A DNA stretch of 64,000 bases, taken from positions 8,742,001 to 8,806,000 of the forward strand of contig NZ_CP108513.1 of the NCBI RefSeq assembly GCF_035989285.1, in the 5' to 3' direction. Shown here one piece after another: positions 1 to 7,731 of this stretch (positions are counted from its first letter, which is position 1; each line of letters begins with the position of its first letter). Made by a program: the position numbers and the translations under genes. This DNA comes from Streptomyces sp. NBC_01235. Lineage in GTDB: Bacteria; Actinomycetota; Actinomycetes; Streptomycetales; Streptomycetaceae. Under the pieces are notes generated by a model. The model saw nothing but the letters and a program-made list of their open reading frames with translations. It made no database searches and was not told where the DNA came from.

Positions 1-805
1 GCATCGGGTCACGGTGACCGCCGAACGCGACCCGGCTGCCCTGGCCTGGGGTGACCTCGGCGTGGATGTCGTCATCGAGTCCACCGGCCGCTTCCGCACC
101 CGCGAGGACGCCGGACTGCACCTGAAGTCCGGCGCGCGCAAGGTGCTGCTGTCCGTGCCGGGCAAGGGCGTCGACGCCACGATCGTGATGGGCGTCAACG
201 AAGGCACCTACGACCCGGACCACGACCACGTGGTCTCCAACGCCTCGTGCACCACGAACTGCGTGGCACCCATGGTGAAGGTGCTGGACGAGCACTTCGG
301 CCTCGTCAAGGGCCTGATGACCACCATCCACGGCTACACCAACGACCAGGTCGTCCTCGACGGTCCGCACAAGGACCTACGCCGCGGCCGCAGCGCCGCC
401 GTCAACATCATCCCGACCAGCACCGGTGCCGCGCGGGCCGTCGGCCTCGTCCTCCCGGAACTGGCCGGCACCCTGGACGGCATCGCCGTACGGGTCCCCG
501 TCGAGGACGGCTCGCTGACCGACCTGAGCGTGATCCTGGAGCGGCCCGTGACCGCCGACGAGGTCAACGCGGCGTTCCGGGAGGCCGCGGACGGTCCGCT
601 GAAGGGCGTCCTGCGAGTGTCCGACGCCCCGATCGTCTCCCGCGACGTCGTCGGCGACCCCGCCTCCTGTGTCATGGACGCCCCGCTGACCCAGGCGCAC
701 GGCGAACTGGTGAAGGTCTTCGGCTGGTACGACAACGAGTGGGGCTACACCAACCGACTGCTCGACCTCACCGAGTACGTCGCCACCAGCCTCCCACGGA
801 ACTGA
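1..805 (+). CDS. gap: Glyceraldehyde-3-phosphate dehydrogenase, 5'-truncated by window edge
   Basis: This is the C-terminal four fifths of a type I GAPDH, the cytosolic glycolytic enzyme that oxidises glyceraldehyde 3-phosphate to 1,3-bisphosphoglycerate with NAD(P). The reading frame is open from base 2, so the visible GTG at 14 is internal and about 65 N-terminal residues, including the Rossmann glycine loop, lie left of the window. The catalytic motif SNASCTTNC and the following HGYTNDQ segment (catalytic His region) are intact, as is the C-terminal WYDNEWGY signature. The gene ends with TGA at 803-805. Its position beside a hypoxia/nitrate block suggests an accessory GAPDH rather than the main glycolytic copy, but that is inference from context only. 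Confidence 0.95.
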   Translation, partial: HRVTVTAERDPAALAWGDLGVDVVIESTGRFRTREDAGLHLKSGARKVLLSVPGKGVDATIVMGVNEGTYDPDHDHVVSNASCTTNCVAPMVKVLDEHFGLVKGLMTTIHGYTNDQVVLDGPHKDLRRGRSAAVNIIPTSTGAARAVGLVLPELAGTLDGIAVRVPVEDGSLTDLSVILERPVTADEVNAAFREAADGPLKGVLRVSDAPIVSRDVVGDPASCVMDAPLTQAHGELVKVFGWYDNEWGYTNRLLDLTEYVATSLPRN

Positions 806-1366
806 CCGACCGGGCCGGTGGGACCGAGAGCGGGCTGGTGGCCGTCGGCTCGGGCTCCGGCCCCGTCGGCGCGCTCTCACCTTCCGGGCGGGTATGCCGG
901 TACCTGCCGGTCCTGCCCGAGGTGCTCGGCGTCGGCCCGGATCACGTCGATGCGCGGCGGATGCCTCCGTGCGGGCGCCCTCCACGAGCTGCCGCCCGGC
1001 GCGAGCGCCGTTCCCGTGGGGACGGGGGAGCCCCTTGCGGTGGTCGAGCTCGACGCCCGCGCCTACCCCAATGATCACTGCGGAACCATGGGCGCGAGAG
1101 GGGCGAGCGGACCCGGATGGGGGCCGATGAGGGCCTTGCGAGCCCGCGGCCGGTTCGTGGTGCGGGGATGCGCGCAGCCACGTTGTCCGGTGGCGCTCAG
1201 GACTCCGTGAGACACCCGGGGCCCGTCGGGCGGACACTGGAATCGGGTCGTGGGGCGCGGACCGATCGCCGTCGTGGGCGTGGGCGTCGGCACGTCCGCC
1301 ACTTGGCTCATCGGGGTACACGACGGAGCAGACCCACGTCGCCTCGGCGGCGTGTGAGGAGGATGA
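806..1366. other. Intergenic stretch with no supported gene
   Basis: I find no convincing gene in these 561 bases. The open frames are short, Arg/Pro-rich and differ in every frame. Two weak dyads of the 5-4-5 type seen elsewhere in the window occur at 1082-1095 (GGAAC CATG GGCGC) and 1121-1134 (GGGCC GATG AGGGC). They could serve the nitroreductase gene that follows. No terminator hairpin after the GAPDH gene was obvious. Confidence 0.4.
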
Positions 1367-2359
1367 GTGGCTTCGCGACAGCTTGACGAGAAGACGGTGA
1401 TCAGCCTGGTGGCCGAGGCTGCTGCGGCCCCGTCCATGCACAACGCGCAGCCGTGGCGCTTCCGCTTCCTGACCGGTGAGCGCGTTCTGCTGCTGCGCGC
1501 CGACCCGCAGCGGGCCATGCCCCGGTCCGATCCCGACAACCGGGCGCTGCACATCGGCTGCGGGGCCGCACTGTTCAACCTGCGCGTCGCCGCCGCGCAC
1601 GCGAACCTCCTCCCGGAGACCCGGCTGCTGCCCGAGCCGCAGGACCCGCTGCTGCTCGCCGCTGTCCATCTGGCTGACGAGGCCGGGCGCCCGCGGGACG
1701 AGGACGTGGCGCGGCTGCACCCGGCGATCGGCCGGCGGCACACCAGCCGCTATCCCTTCGCCGAGAAGGACGTCCCCGAAGACGTGCGGGTGACCCTGCA
1801 GGACGCTGCCGAGCGGGAGGGCGCCGTGCTGCTCTTCCCCGGTCCCTGGCACACCGAGACCGTGCTCGACCTGATCCGCGACGCCGAGAGCCGGGACACC
1901 ATGGACCCGGACGCGAGCGAGGACCTGGTCCGCTGGACCCGGCTCGGGCCGGAGGCGGACACGGCCGTCGACGGCGTCCCCGAGTACGCGTTCGGGCCGC
2001 GCAAATGGGACGGCAAGGCCCCCGTGCGGGATTTCGCCGGTCGCCGGCGTGTCGCGGATCGCGGAACGACCACGTTCGAGCACATCCCGCACTTGGCCCT
2101 GCTGAGCACTCCTGGTGATGGAGCGGACGACTGGTTGCGCGCAGGGCAGGCGCTGGAGCGCGTCCTGCTGGAAGCGACCCTGGCCGACCTGGCCACGTCC
2201 CTGACGTCACAAGCGCTGGAGGACCGCGACCTGCGGCTGCTGGCCCGCGATCCCGTGTCGGGAGTGGGCCAGGTGCAGATGGTGCTGCGGCTCGGGTACG
2301 GCCCGAGGGGTCCGGCCACGCCCCGGCGCCCGGTACGGGACGTTCTGGAGATCGCGTAG
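1367..2359 (+). CDS. Acg-type nitroreductase family protein (copy 1)
   Basis: This 330-residue protein belongs to the Acg group of FMN-binding nitroreductase-fold proteins, as in the mycobacterial DosR-regulated Acg. It has the N-terminal APSMHNAQPWRF motif (about residues 21-32), a double nitroreductase-like fold and the conserved RRHTSRYPF segment near residue 125. Acg proteins are thought to bind or sequester FMN and often lack classical nitroreductase activity, so the substrate is unknown. The GTG start at 1367 is fixed by a good Shine-Dalgarno sequence, GAGGAGG at 1356-1362. It is more divergent from the tandem pair at 21117-23384 than those are from each other. Context (Rv1733c-like gene, nitrate respiration, DosS-like kinase) fits a dormancy/hypoxia regulon. 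Confidence 0.85.
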   Translation: MASRQLDEKTVISLVAEAAAAPSMHNAQPWRFRFLTGERVLLLRADPQRAMPRSDPDNRALHIGCGAALFNLRVAAAHANLLPETRLLPEPQDPLLLAAVHLADEAGRPRDEDVARLHPAIGRRHTSRYPFAEKDVPEDVRVTLQDAAEREGAVLLFPGPWHTETVLDLIRDAESRDTMDPDASEDLVRWTRLGPEADTAVDGVPEYAFGPRKWDGKAPVRDFAGRRRVADRGTTTFEHIPHLALLSTPGDGADDWLRAGQALERVLLEATLADLATSLTSQALEDRDLRLLARDPVSGVGQVQMVLRLGYGPRGPATPRRPVRDVLEIA

Positions 2360-2500
2360 TCGGACGGCCCACGGCCTACCCGATCTCCCCAGGCCGGCGC
2401 TCTCCTCCATCGCCGGCGGGTCGAGCCGCGGGGCCGTCATGTCGATTCTCCCCACGGGATCCTTCGGAGAGGCAAGCTCGACAAGTTGTCGGCGGTGTCG

Positions 2501-3085
2501 TTACGCGTGCCGGTGGCCCCGGTCGGCGTTGAACTCGGCCCAGGCCCGGTCCCACTGCGCCCTGCGGCGCACATCCAGCCGTACCCGGACGGCCCACCAG
2601 CCGCCCACGATCAGCACGCACGCACCTGCTCCGGTGGCCGTGCCGAGGGCGGCTCCCTGGGACCTCGCCTGAGCGGGGGTGGGCGGTGCGGGGCGAAGTC
2701 GTCCCGCGTCGTCGAGCCACACCGTGGTGGACGAGCCCGCCTTGCTGCCCGCTGCTACTGCGGCATCACCGGTCTTCGCAGAGCCGTCGGGCCGTGTCCA
2801 CCGCACGGCCGCCCGGACCTGGTCGTCAGCTGCCTGCCCGGAGAACCGTGACGGCTTCGCGGCGGCGTCCTCGACGAGCCGTGCGGCAGTGCGGTGCAGG
2901 CCCTGAGCCTGGTCGAGGGCGGAGCGCTCGCCGACGCCGGCCATCACCACGCCCACCGCAGGAACCATGAGCAGGAGCAGCGCCGCCGTCGCGACGCCGA
3001 TCCAGGCTTCGGCGACGTCGGAGCGCCGCTTGAGCGGGTTGCGCAGCCAGCGCCAGAGCAACACCTTGCCACCCCGTTTCAGCAT
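2501..3085 (-). CDS. Rv1733c-family membrane protein
   Basis: This 194-residue protein has two transmembrane segments, about residues 25-47 and 148-170, flanking a loop of about 100 residues that is predicted to be extracytoplasmic. The N-terminal pattern (RWLRNPLKRRSD before TM1) and overall layout match the Rv1733c family, whose mycobacterial member is in the DosR dormancy regulon; its biochemical role is not known. I chose ATG at 3085 because GGAAGGGA lies 6-13 bases upstream. Longer in-frame extensions are Arg/Pro-rich and would run through the promoter dyads. It is divergent from the gene at 3247, and the shared region carries two DevR/OsdR-like dyads. Confidence 0.8.
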   Translation of the reverse strand: MLKRGGKVLLWRWLRNPLKRRSDVAEAWIGVATAALLLLMVPAVGVVMAGVGERSALDQAQGLHRTAARLVEDAAAKPSRFSGQAADDQVRAAVRWTRPDGSAKTGDAAVAAGSKAGSSTTVWLDDAGRLRPAPPTPAQARSQGAALGTATGAGACVLIVGGWWAVRVRLDVRRRAQWDRAWAEFNADRGHRHA

Positions 3086-3159
3086 GTACGCATCCCTTCC
3101 TGGTACGACGGACTTGAACTGCACTCCGCCACGGTGACGGGTCGCCGACCGATGAGGCA

Positions 3160-3197
3160 GAGACCAACGGGGCCGTCTTGTGAGGGCCGATGGGCCC
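3160..3197. promoter_or_regulatory. Paired DevR/OsdR-like 5-4-5 dyads
   Basis: Two sites 24 bp apart sit between the divergent genes at 3085 and 3247: GAGAC CAAC GGGGC (3160-3173) and GGGCC GATG GGCCC (3184-3197). The second is close to a perfect dyad. Both fit the GGG(A/C)C-N4-GG(T/C)CC pattern repeated in this block, which resembles the mycobacterial DevR box (GGGAC-N4-GTCCC). The role as activator sites is inferred. Confidence 0.55.
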
Positions 3198-3207
3198 CGT
3201 TGCGCGA

Positions 3208-3227
3208 GCCGACCGGGCCCGGTCGGC
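3208..3227. repeat. Perfect 20-bp palindrome
   Basis: GCCGACCGGGCCCGGTCGGC is a perfect palindrome with no spacer, 10 bp downstream of the second 5-4-5 dyad and 20 bp before the first possible start of the next gene. It may be an extra operator or a hairpin in the 5' leader of the 3247 transcript. Nothing else in the window matches it exactly. Confidence 0.5.
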
Positions 3228-3246
3228 CGAAGTGCCGCCGGGCACA

Positions 3247-3600
3247 ATGCCGTTCATGACGGACGAAGCGGCCGATGGATTTGATACAGCTCCTCAACTG
3301 GGCGACGCCGTCGCGCTGTTGGCGCACTTCCTGGGCGCCGAGCCGTTGACCGCGGCCATCGCCTCACTGGAGCGGGACCTGGCGGGAAGACCCGCGAGGG
3401 AGGTCGGTGACATGGCCGCCGCCCGCGGTATCAGTCCCGAACCGATGGTGGCAGCCCTGACCGTGCGCGAGAGCCTCGGCCGGCTGAACGACCTCATCCA
3501 CGCGGCCGGGATCGTGCCGGCGCTGCCGCATCTCCTGGAGGACGGACAACGAGATCGCCGGTCGTCGCACGTGCCGCACCGGCGCCGGCGGACAAGTTAG
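3247..3600 (+). CDS. Hypothetical protein, possibly truncated
   Basis: This is a 117-residue (ATG 3247) or 114-residue (ATG 3256) protein that I could not assign to a known function. Residues up to about 95 look like ordinary protein: helical, Ala/Leu-rich, with segments such as LAHFLGAEPLTAAIASL and RESLGRLNDLIHAAG. The last 20 residues become Arg/Ser/His-rich and look like an out-of-frame tail, which suggests loss of a longer C-terminal part by frameshift or deletion. Neither start has a strong ribosome binding site. The gene is divergent from the Rv1733c-like gene and shares its dyad-containing promoter. The stop codon TAG lies inside an iron-box-like sequence. Confidence 0.5.
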   Translation: MPFMTDEAADGFDTAPQLGDAVALLAHFLGAEPLTAAIASLERDLAGRPAREVGDMAAARGISPEPMVAALTVRESLGRLNDLIHAAGIVPALPHLLEDGQRDRRSSHVPHRRRRTS

Positions 3601-3615
3601 GTTCGCCTAAGGAGT
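3597..3615. promoter_or_regulatory. Upstream iron-box candidate (DmdR/IdeR type)
   Basis: The core TTAGGTTCGCCTAA matches 13 of 14 positions of the first part of the reverse-complement consensus TTAGGTTAGCCTAACCTAA; over the full 19 bp about 13 match. It overlaps the stop codon of the preceding ORF and the ribosome binding site (AAGGAG) of the small ORF at 3620, so a bound repressor would block that region. It lies 159 bp upstream of a second box before feoA. Confidence 0.5.
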
Positions 3616-3619
3616 ACCG

Positions 3620-3841
3620 GTGCAGGCAGAGAGCGAGGCACCAGCATGGCATCGACGAACCATTCGGCCCTGCAGATGGACATCCCCGTTCCCGGCGGAT
3701 GAGGACGAGGGGCCCATGCCTGAGGGCCGAAAGCCCCACGCCCTCCCCGCGCAGGTAAGCCTAGCCTCACCTTATTGGCGATCGATTGCTGGGCGGGCTT
3801 GCCCGGCGCAATGTGGTGGAGACGCACATGAGCGGCACTGA
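3620..3841 (+). CDS. Possible 73-residue ORF leading into feoA
   Basis: A GTG at 3620 follows AAGGAG (3609-3614) at ideal spacing, and the frame runs to TGA at 3839-3841, overlapping the feoA start by 14 bases. That layout would allow translational coupling to feoA. Against it, the protein has no recognisable family, its composition is unremarkable, and the main iron box (3756-3774) would lie inside the coding region. It could be a leader ORF or chance; only the start context supports it. Confidence 0.25.
   Translation: MQAESEAPAWHRRTIRPCRWTSPFPADEDEGPMPEGRKPHALPAQVSLASPYWRSIAGRACPAQCGGDAHERH
3724..3737. promoter_or_regulatory. DevR/OsdR-like dyad upstream of feoA
   Basis: GGGCC GAAA GCCCC fits the 5-4-5 pattern found before the nitrate and dormancy-type genes. 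It lies 19 bp upstream of the feoA iron box, so iron uptake may be joined to the low-oxygen response. Single site, inferred role. Confidence 0.4.
3756..3774. promoter_or_regulatory. Iron box of feoAB (DmdR/IdeR operator)
   Basis: TAAGCCTAGCCTCACCTTA matches the reverse-complement iron-box consensus TTAGGTTAGCCTAACCTAA at 14 of 19 positions, including the central TAGCCT. It is 54 bp before the feoA ATG. DmdR1/IdeR with Fe2+ would repress feoAB here; that is family knowledge applied to the site. Confidence 0.7.
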
Positions 3842-4133
3842 TGAAGTGCTCGACGAGGCAGACGGTCGGGGGAACGGCGTCATCGACGCCCCACCGCTCT
3901 GTCTGGCGGACCTGGCACCTGGTGCCCGTGCCACGGTGATCGGGGTCGTCGCCGATGGTGAGCCGACGGTTGTCCGTCGGCTGCACGACCTCGGATTCAC
4001 CCCGGGCGCGGTGGTGGAGGTGGTACGCCGGGCGCCGCTGCGTGACCCGGTCCTCTACCGGGTCAAGGACTACGAGGTGTGCCTGCGCCGGGCGCAGGCC
4101 GCGTGCGTGCACATCGGAGGGACGGCGCGGTGA
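3828..4133 (+). CDS. feoA: Ferrous iron transport protein A
   Basis: This 101-residue protein is an SH3-like FeoA domain, a small cytosolic partner of FeoB needed for ferrous iron uptake. The domain spans about residues 22-97, with the conserved RRLHDLGFTPGAVVEVVRRAP segment interrupted only by usual variation, and ends in the typical DYEVCLRRAQAACVHI strand pattern. I chose ATG at 3828 rather than the in-frame upstream codon at 3786 because the upstream part overlaps promoter elements and adds no domain. The TGA overlaps the feoB GTG (GTGA at 4130-4133), so the two are translationally coupled. Iron boxes upstream imply iron repression. Confidence 0.9.
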   Translation: MSGTDEVLDEADGRGNGVIDAPPLCLADLAPGARATVIGVVADGEPTVVRRLHDLGFTPGAVVEVVRRAPLRDPVLYRVKDYEVCLRRAQAACVHIGGTAR

Positions 4134-6079
4134 GCGCGGGCTGCCACGCCGAAGGCGGCGCGGACGCGACCCTGACCGGGGCTCCGCGGATCGCCCTGGT
4201 CGGTGCCCCCAACTCGGGCAAGACCAGCGTCTTCAACGGCCTCACGGGCCTGCGCGCCAAGACCGGCAACTATCCCGGGGTGACGGTGTCCCGGTTCGTC
4301 GGGACCTCCCGGACGGGCCGGCACCGGCACGTGATCGAGGATCTGCCGGGCACCTACAGCCTGGAGCCGATCAGCCCGGACGAGCGGATCACCGTCGACG
4401 TGCTGGACGGCCGGCTGGAGGGTGCGCAGCGGCCGGACGCGCTGCTGGTCGTGGCGGACGCCACCACGTTGCGGCGCTCCCTGGGATTCGTCGCCCAGGT
4501 CCTGGCCCGCGGTCTGCCGGCCTGTGTGGTGGTGACCTTCACCGACGAACTGGCCCGCCGTCAGGGCCGCCTGGATCTCGACGCGTTCGCCCAGGCGCTC
4601 GGCGTGCCGGTGCTGCCCGTGGTCGGCCACCGTGGGTATGGCATCGCGCAGCTGCGCGAGCGGCTCACGACGTGGAGCGCCTGGCCGATTCCGGCCGTGG
4701 CACCGCCGGCCGAACCGGGCGAGCGGGACGCCTGGGCGGAATCGGTCCTGGCGTACGCCGGCTACCGGCCCCCCGAGCGCCACCGGGTCACCCAGCGGGT
4801 CGACGCGGTGCTGCTGCATCCGGTGTGGGGCACGGCGGTGTTCTTCGCGGTGATGGCGTTGTTCTTCCAGACCGTCTTTACTTTGGCCGCCCCGTTGCAG
4901 GACGGGGTGGCGACCCTGTTCGCGTGGCTGTCGGGCCAGGTGGACGCCCATGTCGGCAGTCCGTGGCTGTCCGGGCTCCTGGGGGATGCCCTCATCGGCG
5001 GGGTCGGCGGCGTGCTGGTGTTCGTCCCGCAGATCGTGCTGCTGTTCCTGCTTCTGGCCCTGCTGGAAGGGGTGGGGTACATGGCGCGGGCGGCGTTTCT
5101 GATGGACCGGGTGATGGCCCGCTTCGGGCTGGAGGGCCGGGCCTTCGTGGCGCTGCTGTCGTCGTTCGCCTGCGCGATCCCCGGCATCATGGCCACCCGC
5201 ACCCTGCCCTCGGCCAAGGACCGCCTGGCCACGATGATGGCCGCACCGCTGATGACGTGCTCGGCGCGGCTGCCGGTCTACGTGCTGCTCATCGGCCTGC
5301 TGGTCGACCCGTCCGTGCGCGTCGGCCCGTTCGGCGCGCAGGGCCTGGTCATGTTCGGGCTGTACCTGCTCGGTGCCGTGTCCGCGATGCTGGCCGCCTG
5401 GGCGTTCAAGAAGCTCGGCGACCGTCACGGCCAGGCGGTGCCGTTCTTCATGGAGTTGCCGCCCTACCGGCTGCCCGCCCCCCGCGCGGTGCTGGTGGCG
5501 ATGTGGTCATCCGCGCGCGCCTTCCTGCGCAAGTGCTCGACCGTCATCGTCGCCACCAGCATCGTCCTGTGGCTGCTGCTGAACCTGCCCCTGCACACGG
5601 CCGCGCAGACGCAGGCGGCAGGCGTGGACACCACCAACCCCACGGCCGTGTCCGCCTACACCGTCGACCACAGCTACGCCGCCGGCCTGGGCCGGGCGGT
5701 GGCCCCCGTCTTCGACCCGCTGGGCTTCGACTGGCGCATCAACGTCGGCGTGCTGTCGGCCCAGGCCGCCCGCGAGACCTTCGTCGCGACCCTCGGCCAG
5801 GTCGCCGCCGCCGGGGACCCCGAACAGCCGGCACAGGCCCTGCGGGCCATGACCTACCCCGACGGGCCCCGCGCCGGACAGCCGGTGTTCACCGCGTCCA
5901 CCATCGCCGCGCTGCTGGTCTACTTCGTCTACGCGCTGCAGTGCATGGCCACCGTGGCGGTCCTGCGCCGGGAGACCGGCACCTGGCGATGGCCGGCGAT
6001 CGCCTTCACCTATCTGACCGCGCTGGCCTGGCTGATGGCCTACCTGGCCCGGACGGCCACCGTCCTGCTGGGCGGGTGA
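4130..6079 (+). CDS. feoB: Ferrous iron transporter B
   Basis: This 649-residue inner membrane Fe2+ transporter has an N-terminal G domain and a C-terminal helix bundle. The G1 loop GAPNSGKTS lies near residues 23-31 and the G3 DLPG near residue 75. The usual G4 NxxD reads TFTD near residue 145, so the base-specifying Asn is absent. The membrane part carries two Gate repeats; SFACAIPGIMATRTLPSAKD and MTCSARLPVYVLL are the characteristic Gate/pore segments, followed by a final helix ending LARTATVLLGG. The start is the GTG overlapping the feoA stop. The gene is followed closely by a NifU-like gene rather than feoC. Confidence 0.93.
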   Translation: MSAGCHAEGGADATLTGAPRIALVGAPNSGKTSVFNGLTGLRAKTGNYPGVTVSRFVGTSRTGRHRHVIEDLPGTYSLEPISPDERITVDVLDGRLEGAQRPDALLVVADATTLRRSLGFVAQVLARGLPACVVVTFTDELARRQGRLDLDAFAQALGVPVLPVVGHRGYGIAQLRERLTTWSAWPIPAVAPPAEPGERDAWAESVLAYAGYRPPERHRVTQRVDAVLLHPVWGTAVFFAVMALFFQTVFTLAAPLQDGVATLFAWLSGQVDAHVGSPWLSGLLGDALIGGVGGVLVFVPQIVLLFLLLALLEGVGYMARAAFLMDRVMARFGLEGRAFVALLSSFACAIPGIMATRTLPSAKDRLATMMAAPLMTCSARLPVYVLLIGLLVDPSVRVGPFGAQGLVMFGLYLLGAVSAMLAAWAFKKLGDRHGQAVPFFMELPPYRLPAPRAVLVAMWSSARAFLRKCSTVIVATSIVLWLLLNLPLHTAAQTQAAGVDTTNPTAVSAYTVDHSYAAGLGRAVAPVFDPLGFDWRINVGVLSAQAARETFVATLGQVAAAGDPEQPAQALRAMTYPDGPRAGQPVFTASTIAALLVYFVYALQCMATVAVLRRETGTWRWPAIAFTYLTALAWLMAYLARTATVLLGG

Positions 6080-6088
6080 GCCGCAGCC

Positions 6089-6670
6089 ATGATCCCCCTC
6101 CACCCCCAGCAGGTCCCCGGCCGGCCCGACCGGCTGCGCTGGATCATCCCCGCAGGAACCCTCGACGGCACCGGCCCGCTCGCCGAGGTACCCGAACCCC
6201 TGGCCGCCCTGCTGACCGACGGCACCCTCACGCAGATCGCGCTGGAACCCGCTGCCGTCGTCACCCGGCTGGGCGCGGACCGTACCTGGCCCGAGGAGGG
6301 CGCCCGGGTCCGCAGCGCGCTGCATGCCGCCCTCGACGACCCCGCCGGCTGGATCCCGGCCACCGGCACCGCCCCCTGCGACGACGATGCGCAGCTGTAC
6401 GGCGTGGCACGCGAGGTTCTCGCCGGGGAGGTGGGTGACTTCGCCCGGTCCCACGGCGGCACCATCGACCTCGTCGACGTACGGGACGGCGTCGTCACCG
6501 TCCGCCTCGGCGGCGCCTGCCACGGCTGCCCCGCCTCCTGGTTCACGCTGCACCAGCGCCTGGAGCGTCAGTTGCGGCGACACCATCCCGGTCTGCGTGA
6601 AGTCCGCAACGTCGCCTCACCGGTCAGCCTGTTCGGCCGACCGGGCGACTCCCGTGAGGCGTCCTCCTGA
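6089..6670 (+). CDS. NifU C-terminal (Nfu-type) domain protein
   Basis: This 193-residue protein carries a C-terminal Nfu-like domain, about residues 108-170, with the CHGC motif (CxxC in GGACHGCPAS) that holds a bridging [4Fe-4S] cluster in Fe-S carrier proteins. The N-terminal 100 residues are not recognised. It starts 9 bp after feoB, so it is probably the third gene of the iron operon and could use the imported iron for Fe-S delivery, for example to the Fe-S-rich nitrate reductases encoded nearby. This pairing is inferred from position. Actinobacterial feoAB operons often lack feoC, and this gene occupies that place. Confidence 0.75.
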   Translation: MIPLHPQQVPGRPDRLRWIIPAGTLDGTGPLAEVPEPLAALLTDGTLTQIALEPAAVVTRLGADRTWPEEGARVRSALHAALDDPAGWIPATGTAPCDDDAQLYGVAREVLAGEVGDFARSHGGTIDLVDVRDGVVTVRLGGACHGCPASWFTLHQRLERQLRRHHPGLREVRNVASPVSLFGRPGDSREASS

Positions 6671-6693
6671 CCGCGCCGGCCCGGTCGCCTGCA

Positions 6694-6739
6694 CCTGCGC
6701 CCCTGACCTTGCGATTGTCTGCAAGGTCAGGGGCGCAGG
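6694..6739. terminator. Bidirectional terminator hairpin
   Basis: A perfect 19-bp stem (6694-6712 with 6721-6739) and an 8-base loop lie between the convergent feo operon and nar operon 1. There is no long U tract, as is common in high-G+C actinobacteria. Confidence 0.8.
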
Positions 6740-6772
6740 GGTGCCGGCTGTGACTGGCGGCGGGAGGGTTCG

Positions 6773-7042
6773 CTACGCGGCCCCGGGGCCCTGGTCGCTC
6801 TCACCGGACCACCGGGCGGCCAGTTCGCCGGCCCGCCGGGCCGCGGCGGCCACCGCGTCAGGACCACCGCCCGCACGCCCCGCCGCATACCCGACCAGGA
6901 AGGTCGTCAACGGGGCGGCGGGCCGCGCGACGCCGTGGGCGGCATCGCCCGCGAGGGCCAGGAGCAGGGCCCGGTCGACCTCGAGGTCGATGCCCAGATC
7001 GGCCTTGACTGCGGCCGTCCATTCCTTCAGTACGTCGTCCAT
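6773..7042 (-). CDS. DUF6457 domain protein
   Basis: This 89-residue cytosolic protein matches the DUF6457 family, which in actinobacteria is found beside or fused to MobA-type molybdenum cofactor proteins. The recognisable core is MDDVLKEWTAAVKADLGIDL, then VARPAAPLTTFLVGYAAG. The start ATG at 7042 is the first in-frame ATG after the VKOR gene, with a weak GAGAG upstream. It is the last gene of nar operon 1, 53 bp after the VKOR gene. A role in cofactor supply to NarG is plausible but inferred from the family context; no enzymatic motif is visible. Confidence 0.75.
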   Translation of the reverse strand: MDDVLKEWTAAVKADLGIDLEVDRALLLALAGDAAHGVARPAAPLTTFLVGYAAGRAGGGPDAVAAAARRAGELAARWSGESDQGPGAA

Positions 7043-7095
7043 GATCGTCGTTCTCTCGTCCGTGTGACCTGTGAGCGGGTTTGTGCGGTGGCCGG

Positions 7096-7731
7096 TCACA
7101 GCAGGCTGCTCCAGTACGGCCAGAAACGGGTGAGGACGAGCAGCGCGATCACCCCGTACCAGGCGCCGAGGAGCATCCAGTGCGTGTCCCGTACGACCTC
7201 CAGCACGCCCCGGGGCACGGGGACGATTCCCCGTTCCAGGCAGTGCAGGGTCAGGTACCAGAACAGGGCGATGGTGACGACCCAGACGACGGCGCAGTAG
7301 GGGCAGATCTTGTCGAGCTCGTAGAGGGACTGCCCGATCAGCCAGTGAACGAACGCCACCGCCGCGAGCGCCCCGGCGTCCAGCGCGAGCCACAGCCGAC
7401 GGTGCAGGCGGGCCCCCGAGAGGACGGCGATGCCCAGGGCGGTCACGGCGGCGAAGGCGCCCAGGCCGAGCAGCATGTTGGGGAAGCCGAGCAGGCTGCC
7501 CTGCGGGCTGGACATGACGCTGCCGCAGCTCACGATGGGACTGATGTTGCAGGGTGGTTGGTAGGCGGGGTCGCGGAGCAGCCGCCAGTCGTCCACCGTG
7601 AGCTGGAAGGAGGCCAGCCAGCCCACGACTCCGGCCAGGAGCATCACCCATCCGGTTCGGCGGCTCGCGCCGACGGGTTGTGGGTGTCGGCCGGTTGTGG
7701 TGTCCGGCGCGAGCGCGGGTCCGTGGCTCAT
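7096..7731 (-). CDS. Vitamin K epoxide reductase (VKOR) family protein
   Basis: This 211-residue membrane protein has about five transmembrane helices and is of the bacterial VKOR type, which re-oxidises periplasmic thiol oxidases (DsbA-like) and passes electrons to quinone. Both cysteine pairs are present: the loop pair in CNISPIVSCGSVM (near residues 61 and 69) and the active-site CPYC (residues 143-146). Its ATG overlaps the narI stop (ATGA at 7728-7731), so it is translated with the nitrate reductase genes. The second nar operon in this window has no such gene. It may serve disulfide formation or redox balance during nitrate respiration; that link is inferred. Confidence 0.88.
   Translation of the reverse strand: MSHGPALAPDTTTGRHPQPVGASRRTGWVMLLAGVVGWLASFQLTVDDWRLLRDPAYQPPCNISPIVSCGSVMSSPQGSLLGFPNMLLGLGAFAAVTALGIAVLSGARLHRRLWLALDAGALAAVAFVHWLIGQSLYELDKICPYCAVVWVVTIALFWYLTLHCLERGIVPVPRGVLEVVRDTHWMLLGAWYGVIALLVLTRFWPYWSSLL

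Noticed and set aside
818..1210. Small plus-strand frame between GAPDH and Acg copy 1
   Set aside because: No family resemblance, no ribosome binding site, and overlapping frames of equal length; treated as non-coding.
377..2092. Long minus-strand frame of 571 codons opposite GAPDH and Acg copy 1
   Set aside because: It is the shadow of two well-supported plus-strand genes, spans their intergenic region and has low-complexity Arg/Pro/Gly composition.
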